This document shows positions 58,484 to 64,000 of a stretch of DNA of 64,000 bases, piece by piece. Source of the DNA: Nocardiopsis endophytica (lineage in GTDB: Bacteria > Actinomycetota > Actinomycetes > Streptosporangiales > Streptosporangiaceae); assembly GCF_027706725.1 (NCBI RefSeq), contig NZ_JAQFWQ010000009.1, forward strand, positions 39,506 through 103,505, written 5' to 3'. Every line of letters begins with the position of its first letter. Position 1 is the stretch's first letter. A program made the translations under genes and the position numbers. The notes under the pieces were generated by a model. That model did no database searches. It saw nothing but the letters and a program-made list of their open reading frames with translations, and was not told the origin of the DNA.

Positions 58484-59545
58484 ATGCTCCGTCGCGCCAA
58501 GACGCTCATCACCGCGGTCGCTCTGCTGGTCGGAATCGCCCTGGGAGCGGCGTTCCTCCCGGTTCCCTACCTGGTGGCCTCGCCCGGCATCTCGCTGAAC
58601 ACCATCGGCGACGACGCCGACGGCGACCCGGTCATCGCGATCGACGGGCGCGAGAGCTACCGCCACGACGGCGACCTGGCCATGGTCACCGTCCAGTACG
58701 CCGGCGGGCCCGGGCGCCGGATGGACATCCTCACCGTCATCAGCGCCTGGCTCTCGCCGACCCAGTCGGTGCTTCCGGAGGCCGCGCTCTTCCCGCCGGA
58801 CCGCAGCGCCGAGGAGGTCAGCGAGTCCCAGACGATGGCGATGGACGAGTCGCAGACCGCGGCCGTGGCGGCGGCGCTGGGCGAGATGGGCGTGGAGTAC
58901 GACCTGCGGCCCGTCGTGGCCGCGATCACCGAGGACGCCCCGGCCGAGGGCCGGCTCAAGGCCGGGGACGTGGTCCTGGAGGTCGACGGGGAGAAGGTGG
59001 CCGACAAGGGCGAGGCGGCCGAGCGGGTCGGTGACCGCGAACCCGGTGACGCGGTGGAGCTGACCGTCGAGCGCGAGGGCGAGAAGAAGGACGTCGAGGT
59101 CACCACCGAGGACGACGGCGAGGGCAAGGCGGTCGTGGGCATCATGATCGCCGACGACCCGGACTTCCCCTTCGACGTGGACTTCCAGATCGAGAACGTG
59201 GGCGGCCCCAGCGCCGGGCTGATGTTCGCGCTCGGGATCATGGACCGCCTCGACCCCGAGGGGCTCACCGGCGGCGCGGACGTGGCCGGGACCGGCACCA
59301 TCGACGCCGAGGGCACCGTGGGCGGCGTCAGCGGGGTGGCCCAGAAGATGGTCAGCGCCCGCGACGAGGGCGCCGAGTACTTCCTGGTGCCGGCGGAGAG
59401 CTGCCCGCAGACCTTCGAGTCGGCCGCCGCCGGCGACATGGAGGTCCTCAAGGTCGAGGAGCTGGGCGACGCGCTGACCGCCCTGGAGGCCATCAAGAGC
59501 GGCGAGGGCCTGTCCGACCTGCCCCGCTGCGAGCCCGGGGGCTGA
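58484..59545 (+). CDS. YlbL-type membrane protein with PDZ and Lon-like protease domains
   Basis: A 353-residue membrane-anchored protease. One N-terminal helix (about 5-27, AKTLITAVALLVGIALGAAF) is followed by a beta region, a PDZ domain at about 145-210 (ITEDAPAEGRLKAGDVVLEV) and a Lon C-terminal fold. The catalytic dyad is Ser in VGGPSAGLMFALG (about 244) and Lys in SGVAQKMVSARDEG (about 287). This matches M. tuberculosis Rv3194c and Bacillus YlbL. ATG at 58484 is probably leaderless. Confidence 0.93.
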   Translation: MLRRAKTLITAVALLVGIALGAAFLPVPYLVASPGISLNTIGDDADGDPVIAIDGRESYRHDGDLAMVTVQYAGGPGRRMDILTVISAWLSPTQSVLPEAALFPPDRSAEEVSESQTMAMDESQTAAVAAALGEMGVEYDLRPVVAAITEDAPAEGRLKAGDVVLEVDGEKVADKGEAAERVGDREPGDAVELTVEREGEKKDVEVTTEDDGEGKAVVGIMIADDPDFPFDVDFQIENVGGPSAGLMFALGIMDRLDPEGLTGGADVAGTGTIDAEGTVGGVSGVAQKMVSARDEGAEYFLVPAESCPQTFESAAAGDMEVLKVEELGDALTALEAIKSGEGLSDLPRCEPGG

Positions 59546-59563
59546 CGCCCCCGCCGCCCCCGC

Positions 59564-59625
59564 GTTGATCTCGGGAGAAACGACGCTAAAACCGCGTTGG
59601 TAGGGGCGTTTCTCCCGAGATCAAC
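59564..59625. repeat. 62 bp palindromic repeat, copy 4 (complete)
   Basis: GTTGATCTCGGGAGAAACG at one end and CGTTTCTCCCGAGATCAAC at the other, exactly inverted. The centre (CTAAAACCGCGTTGGTAGGG) differs from copies 1 and 3. It lies between the stops of convergent genes. Confidence 0.92.
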
Positions 59626-59638
59626 GACGGCGGGGCGG

Positions 59639-60163
59639 TCAGTCCTCGTCCTCCTGCAGGGTCAGCTCCAGCGCCGAGGTGAGCGCGGGCACCAGGTCCG
59701 GGCCGTTGAGCACCTGGTCGTCGCTGTCGTGGGCGCGCATCCGCAGCGCCGCGTGGCGGCCGCCGTCGCGCAGCACCCCGGCCACCATCCTGACCTCCTC
59801 GGATCCGTCCTGGGCGGCGGCCCAGTCGCCCGAGCCGCCGCGCGGCGGGTCCAGCGTCTCGTCGGACCCCCTGACCACCAGGCGCTCCATCACCAGGGCG
59901 CACCCGGCCACCGCGTCGGGCCAGGCCATCCGGCCCAGAGCATCCTCCAGCGGCATCCCGTCGGGCAGCGGCTCCTGCTCGACCGGGGTCAGCTCGGCCG
60001 GGTCGGCCGAGGCGTCCAGCCCCAGCATCGAGGCCAGCGCGGGCTCGCGCCGGGCCAGTTCGGCGGTGGGCACCAGGGCGTAGACCCGGGGCGGCTGGTC
60101 CCACCCCTGCTCGGAGGCGTGGCGCTCCAGGTCCATGACGGCTTCGCGGATGTTGAGAGTCAC
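59639..60163 (-). CDS. PPA1309-family actinobacterial protein
   Basis: A 174-residue soluble protein of the PPA1309 family, usually beside the UPF0182 and YlbL genes as here. Blocks are AVMDLERHASEQGWDQPPRV, YALVPTAELARREP and WPDAVAGCALVMERLVV. The end is acidic. GTG at 60163 (MTLNIREAV) begins at the conserved part. Function unknown. Confidence 0.82.
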   Translation of the reverse strand: MTLNIREAVMDLERHASEQGWDQPPRVYALVPTAELARREPALASMLGLDASADPAELTPVEQEPLPDGMPLEDALGRMAWPDAVAGCALVMERLVVRGSDETLDPPRGGSGDWAAAQDGSEEVRMVAGVLRDGGRHAALRMRAHDSDDQVLNGPDLVPALTSALELTLQEDED

Positions 60164-60380
60164 GCGTCCATGGTGCCCGATCACGGCCCCTGACGGTCCC
60201 GCTCCGGCCGAGTAGGGTCGGGGGGCGCCGCGCAACCGAGACACCGCCGATGCCGCGCCGATGTGATGTTGTCATCCGCCCGGCGCGGGGTTTCGGGAAC
60301 CCGGCGCGCACGCAATAAGTTGCCGATACAGAGGGGCCCTGCCCCTCGCCGTCCATTGACGAACATGACGAGGGGGAGGC

Positions 60381-63300
60381 GTGAGCTTCCGAACGCCCGG
60401 CGCACCGACCGCGCGCATGCCTCGACGTAACCGGCTGCTCGCGCCTGTCGCGGTGGCCGTCGTCGTGATAGTCGCGGGTCTGCTGGTCGCCGCCAATTTC
60501 GTGACCGACTACAAATGGTTCTCCTCGGTCGGTTACACCTCGGTCTTCTGGACCGAGATCCGCACCAGGGCCCTGCTCTTCGTGGGCGCGGCCGTGCTGA
60601 TGACCGCGTTCGTCGGCGCGAGCGTGTACTTCGCCTACCGGACCCGGCCGCTGACCCGCCCGGCCAGCCTGGAGCAGCAGGGGCTGGACCGCTACCGGAT
60701 GGCGATCGACCCGCACCGCAAGCTGTTCTTCTGGCTCATCGCCGGCGGCCTGGGGCTGCTCACCGGCGCCTCGGCCAGCGCGGAGTGGGGCACCTTCCTG
60801 CAGTGGGCCAACCGGACCCCCTTCGGCCAGGCCGACCCGCAGTTCGGCGTCGACATCTCCTTCTTCGCCTTCACCTACCCCTTCCTGCGCGTGGTGCTGG
60901 GCTACCTGTTCGCCGCGGTCGTGCTGGCGTTCATCGCCGCGGTGATCGTGCACTACCTGTACGGCGGCGTCCGCCTGCAGACCCAGGGCCAGCGGGCCAC
61001 CCCCGCGGCGCGGGTGCACCTGTCGGTGCTGCTGGGGGTGTTCGTCCTGCTGAAGGCGGGCGCCTACTGGCTGGACCAGTACGGCCTGGTCTTCTCCGAC
61101 CGGGGCTACACCTACGGCGCCTCCTACACCGACGTGAACGCGGTGCTCACCGCCAAGATCGTGCTGGCCATCATCGCGGTGGTGTGCGCGGCGCTGTTCT
61201 TCGCCAACATCTACTTCAAGAACGCCATGGTGCCCCTGGTCAGCCTGGGGCTGCTGGTGCTCTCGGCGGTGCTGATCGGCGGCGTCTACCCCGCCGCGAT
61301 CCAGCAGTTCCAGGTCAGCCCGAACGAGCAGCGGGCGGAGAACCCCTACATCACCCGCAACATCGAGGCCACCCGGGACGCCTACGGCATCGCCGACGCC
61401 GAGACGCAGACCTACGACGCCGAGACCGAGCTCACCCCCGAGCAGCTCTCCGACGAGGCCTCCACCATCCCCAGCGTCCGCCTGGTCGACCCCTCGGTCG
61501 TCTCCCAGACCTTCCAGCAGATGCAGCAGGTCCGCGGGTTCTACCAGTTCCCCGACGTGCTGGACGTGGACCGCTACCAGGACCAGGACGGCAACTCGGT
61601 CGACACCATCATCGCCACACGCGAGCTGGACGGGCCGCCCGAGGGCCAGGACAACTGGCTGACCCGGCACACCGTCTACACCCACGGCTTCGGCATCGTG
61701 GCGGCCGCGGGCAACCAGGTCGACAACGAGGGCCGCCCGGTCTTCACGCAGTACAACATCCCGCCCACCGGTGAGCTGTCCGAGGTCACCGGCGAGTACG
61801 AGCCGCGCATCTACTACGGCCAGCAGGGCGCCGACTACGTGATCGTCAACGCCGAGCCGGAGTACGACTTCCCGCTCGACGCCGACGAGAGCACCGAGGA
61901 CATCACCACCTCCGAGGACGTCGAAGGCGAGGGCGGGGGCGGCGGCTCCGGCGGCGATGCCGACGAGGCCCGCGCTCCGGCCGACGGCCAGGACGGCGGC
62001 CAGGACCAGCAGGGCGGCGCCGAGCAGTCCCCTGAGCAGTCCCCCGAGGCCACGGAGGGCGAGGACGGCGGCGGTGCCGGCGGCGAAGGCGGCGGCCAGG
62101 CCACCAACCACTACGAGGGCGACGGCGGCGTCCAGCTGAGCTCGTTCTTCGACCGCGTGCTGTACGCGCTCAAGTACCGCGAGGCGGACATCCTGCTGAA
62201 CACCGCCATCACCGACGAGTCGAAGATCATGTACGACCGCGACCCGTCGCAGCGCGTGGAGAAGGTCGCCCCGTTCCTCACCACGGACGGCAAGCCCTAC
62301 CCGGCGGTCGTGGACGGCCGCGTGAAGTGGATCGTGGACGCCTACACCACCAGCTCCGGCTACCCCTACTCCACGCCGATCGACTTCTCCCAGGCCACCG
62401 AGGACACCTTCAGCCAGGGCGGGAACAACGCCACCGCCCTTCCGGGCAACCAGGTGAACTACATCCGCAACTCGGTGAAGGCGACGGTGGACGCCTACGA
62501 CGGCACCGTCACGGTCTACGGGTGGGACGAGAAGGACCCGGTCCTCCAGACCTGGTCCAAGGCCTTCCCCGGGGTGGTCACCAAGAAGTCCGAGATCAGC
62601 GATGAGCTGGAGGACCATGTCCGCTACCCCGACGACCTGTTCAAGGTCCAGCGGGAGATCCTGAAGCGCTACCACATCACCGACGCCGATGCCTTCTACG
62701 GCGGCCAGGACTTCTGGGACATCCCGGCCGACCCGACCAAGGAGGGCGACAGCCCCGAGCCCCCGTACCGGCAGACGATCCGCTACCCCGGGGACGAGAA
62801 CGGGAACTTCGCCCTGACCTCGACGTTCGTGCCCAGGGGCAGGGAGAACCTGGCGGCGTTCATGTCGGTGGTCAGCGACCCCGAGTCCGAGGAGTACGGC
62901 AAGATCCGGATGCTGGAGCTGCCGCGCAGCAAGGTGATCCTGGGGCCGGGGCAGGTGCAGAACGCCTTCCAGGCCGAGTCGAGCATCCGTGACGTGCTGC
63001 TGCCCCTGGAGAACAGCGACGCGACGACGGTGACCTACGGCAACCTGCTCACCCTGCCCTTCGGGGACGGGATGCTGTACGTGGAGCCGCTCTACGTGCA
63101 GGCCGAGGGTGAGGCCAGCTACCCGCTGCTGCAGCAGGTGATGGTGGCCTTCGGCGACGAGGTGGCCATCGGCGAGAACCTCCAGGACGCGCTGAACAAC
63201 CTCTTCGAGGGCGGGGAAGGCCCGCTGGACGAGGAGGGCGGCGACGGCGGCCAGGACACGTCCGAGGGCGACGCCGGCTCCGACGGCGGCGGCGGGGGCG

Positions 63301-63473
63301 GCGGGGGCGGCGACGAGCTGTCCCAGGCGCTGGACGACGCCGCCAAGGCCTACGAGGACAGCCAGCAGGCGCTGCAGGACGGCGACTGGGAGGCCTACGG
63401 CAAGGCCCAGGACGAGCTCGCCGACGCTCTGGAGCGCGCGGAGAAGGCGCGCGAGGAGGACAGCGGGAACTAG
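60381..63473 (+). CDS. UPF0182-family large membrane protein
   Basis: A 1030-residue protein, orthologous in layout to M. tuberculosis Rv3193c. About seven transmembrane helices occupy residues 18-310 (first VAVAVVVIVAGLLVAANFVT), followed by a large extracytoplasmic domain with QNVHRT-like conserved stretches such as KVIDPYDGTV-type KATVDAYDGTVTVYGWDEKD and HVRYPDDLFKVQREILKRYH. An acidic Gly/Gln-rich linker covers about 515-580, and a Gly-rich then helical acidic tail covers 955-1030. GTG at 60381 has GGGGGAGGC just upstream. Function unknown. Confidence 0.9.
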   Translation: MSFRTPGAPTARMPRRNRLLAPVAVAVVVIVAGLLVAANFVTDYKWFSSVGYTSVFWTEIRTRALLFVGAAVLMTAFVGASVYFAYRTRPLTRPASLEQQGLDRYRMAIDPHRKLFFWLIAGGLGLLTGASASAEWGTFLQWANRTPFGQADPQFGVDISFFAFTYPFLRVVLGYLFAAVVLAFIAAVIVHYLYGGVRLQTQGQRATPAARVHLSVLLGVFVLLKAGAYWLDQYGLVFSDRGYTYGASYTDVNAVLTAKIVLAIIAVVCAALFFANIYFKNAMVPLVSLGLLVLSAVLIGGVYPAAIQQFQVSPNEQRAENPYITRNIEATRDAYGIADAETQTYDAETELTPEQLSDEASTIPSVRLVDPSVVSQTFQQMQQVRGFYQFPDVLDVDRYQDQDGNSVDTIIATRELDGPPEGQDNWLTRHTVYTHGFGIVAAAGNQVDNEGRPVFTQYNIPPTGELSEVTGEYEPRIYYGQQGADYVIVNAEPEYDFPLDADESTEDITTSEDVEGEGGGGGSGGDADEARAPADGQDGGQDQQGGAEQSPEQSPEATEGEDGGGAGGEGGGQATNHYEGDGGVQLSSFFDRVLYALKYREADILLNTAITDESKIMYDRDPSQRVEKVAPFLTTDGKPYPAVVDGRVKWIVDAYTTSSGYPYSTPIDFSQATEDTFSQGGNNATALPGNQVNYIRNSVKATVDAYDGTVTVYGWDEKDPVLQTWSKAFPGVVTKKSEISDELEDHVRYPDDLFKVQREILKRYHITDADAFYGGQDFWDIPADPTKEGDSPEPPYRQTIRYPGDENGNFALTSTFVPRGRENLAAFMSVVSDPESEEYGKIRMLELPRSKVILGPGQVQNAFQAESSIRDVLLPLENSDATTVTYGNLLTLPFGDGMLYVEPLYVQAEGEASYPLLQQVMVAFGDEVAIGENLQDALNNLFEGGEGPLDEEGGDGGQDTSEGDAGSDGGGGGGGGGDELSQALDDAAKAYEDSQQALQDGDWEAYGKAQDELADALERAEKAREEDSGN

Positions 63474-63481
63474 CCCGGATT

Positions 63482-63513
63482 CCGGCGGCCGGGGATGCCT
63501 CCCCGGCCGCCGG
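63482..63513 (+). terminator. Terminator after the UPF0182 gene
   Basis: CCGGCGGCCGGGGA pairs perfectly with TCCCCGGCCGCCGG across a TGCC loop, 8 nt after the stop. Confidence 0.85.
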
Positions 63514-63535
63514 GACCCGCCCGGCGGAAACCGGT

Positions 63536-63564
63536 TTGGACCTTGCGCGGATCCGCGCTACTGT
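63536..63564 (+). promoter_or_regulatory. Promoter of initiator tRNA copy 1
   Basis: TTGGAC (63536-63541), 17 nt spacer, TACTGT (63559-63564); 13 nt from the mature tRNA 5' end. Confidence 0.75.
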
Positions 63565-63577
63565 GGAGGCACATCGA

Positions 63578-63654
63578 CGCGGGGTGGAGCAGTTCGGTAG
63601 CTCGCTGGGCTCATAACCCAGAGGTCGCAGGTTCAAATCCTGTCCCCGCTACCA
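63578..63654 (+). tRNA. Initiator tRNA-fMet (CAU)
   Basis: 77 nt including an encoded CCA. The acceptor arm CGCGGGG/CCCCGCT leaves the first pair unpaired (C1-U72), the initiator hallmark. The anticodon stem CTGGG-CTCATAA-CCCAG has three consecutive G-C pairs next to the loop, and the T arm is GCAGG-TTCAAAT-CCTGT. Confidence 0.97.
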
Positions 63655-63664
63655 AGCGGAAAAG

Positions 63665-63695
63665 GCCCGGTACTCGAAAGAGTGCCGGGCTTTTT
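63665..63695 (+). terminator. Rho-independent terminator after tRNA-fMet copy 1
   Basis: GCCCGGTACTC-GAAA-GAGTGCCGGGC followed by TTTTT: 11 bp stem with one G-U pair. Confidence 0.9.
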
Positions 63696-63795
63696 CGTGC
63701 GGTACCGGAAGGCGTTTCCCCCAGGCATGAGGGGTCCGCCGAAGGGGCGCCCGGTGTGTTCCGCGGCACAGGGAATCGGTCCGTTCCGGCGCTGC

Positions 63796-63870
63796 TTCGG
63801 TGCTGTTCCGGGGGCGGTCCGGTGCCGCTCCGGGGGCGGTCCCGGGGGTAGTCCCGGGGGAAGCGGGGTG
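63796..63870 (+). repeat. G-rich short tandem repeat
   Basis: Repeats of the type TCCGGGGGCGGTCC/TCCCGGGGGTAGTCC occur about four times between the two tRNA copies. No gene is seen in this spacer. Confidence 0.6.
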
Positions 63871-63906
63871 CGGTACCGTCCCGGCGGCGCGCCCGCGGTA
63901 TTCGGT

Positions 63907-63935
63907 TTGGCACCTGTGCGGATCCGCGCTAGTGT
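63907..63935 (+). promoter_or_regulatory. Promoter of initiator tRNA copy 2
   Basis: TTGGCA (63907-63912), 17 nt spacer, TAGTGT (63930-63935). The flanking word GCGGATCCGCGCTA and the leader GTGGAGGCACATCGA are shared with copy 1. Confidence 0.75.
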
Positions 63936-63948
63936 GGAGGCACATCGA

Positions 63949-64000
63949 CGCGGGGTGGAGCAGTTCGGTAGCTCGCTGGGCTCATAACCCAGAGGTCGCA
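63949..64000 (+). tRNA. Initiator tRNA-fMet copy 2 (partial, window edge)
   Basis: The first 52 nt are identical to copy 1, through the anticodon arm and into the T arm (GAGGTCGCA). The rest lies beyond the window. Confidence 0.93.

Overview
The window is about 72-75% G+C chromosomal DNA from a filamentous-type actinobacterium. Gene content and order point to the Streptosporangiales/Nocardiopsaceae side of the phylum (inference from recognised families and gene order; no search was run). Start codons are often GTG, many neighbours are coupled by ATGA/GTGA overlaps, and several genes look leaderless. There is no prophage, transposase, CRISPR array or biosynthetic gene cluster.

Layout. (1) 1-8.1 kb is an envelope-stress block: an O-methyltransferase cut by the window edge, an ECF sigma factor of the SigE type with a SigE-like promoter in front of it, its zinc-binding membrane anti-sigma factor, a MucB/RseB-like secreted protein, an HtrA-type membrane protease, then a yeast-type cytosine deaminase and the Mrp Fe-S carrier ATPase. 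This resembles the Rv1220c-Rv1229c neighbourhood of Mycobacterium tuberculosis, but tatB is not next to htrA. (2) 8.3-13.8 kb: a SigJ/ECF41-like sigma factor, a CPBP membrane protease, a DUF6758-like protein, a PHP phosphoesterase and a metallo-beta-lactamase-fold protein that has lost its metal ligands. (3) 14.6-32.6 kb and 46.2-63.5 kb follow the conserved actinobacterial order seen around Rv3193c-Rv3211: DEAD-box helicase, ferritin-like protein, TetR, hydrolase, MoeZ, alkyltransferase-like protein, AdnA, AdnB, then NudC, mycoredoxin, UvrD2, WhiB7, the DUF2342 protease-like protein, a YlbL-type PDZ/Lon protein and a UPF0182 membrane protein. (4) 32.8-46.1 kb interrupts that order. It holds a TRAP transporter with two unrelated aldolases, an amidase and a divergent GntR regulator, plus a degenerate PLP-fold decarboxylase, an acyltransferase, a two-component system and an M20 dipeptidase. 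(5) The right end carries two tandem initiator tRNA genes, each with its own promoter; the second is cut by the window edge.

Structure between genes is unusually rich. Two diverged copies of a ~430 bp repeat lie in opposite orientation about 10 kb apart and bracket htrA through the MBL-fold gene. Degenerate tandem arrays adjoin them. A separate 62 bp palindromic element occurs three times complete and once truncated, always at gene ends.

The most interesting points are: a histidine kinase whose whole PspC-plus-membrane sensor module is duplicated in tandem; a whiB7 leader with a WhiB7-type promoter, a 110-codon upstream ORF and a 14 bp terminator hairpin; two pseudo-enzymes (MBL fold and PLP fold); the inverted repeat pair; and two genes whose best-placed start codons are non-standard (ATC and CTG).
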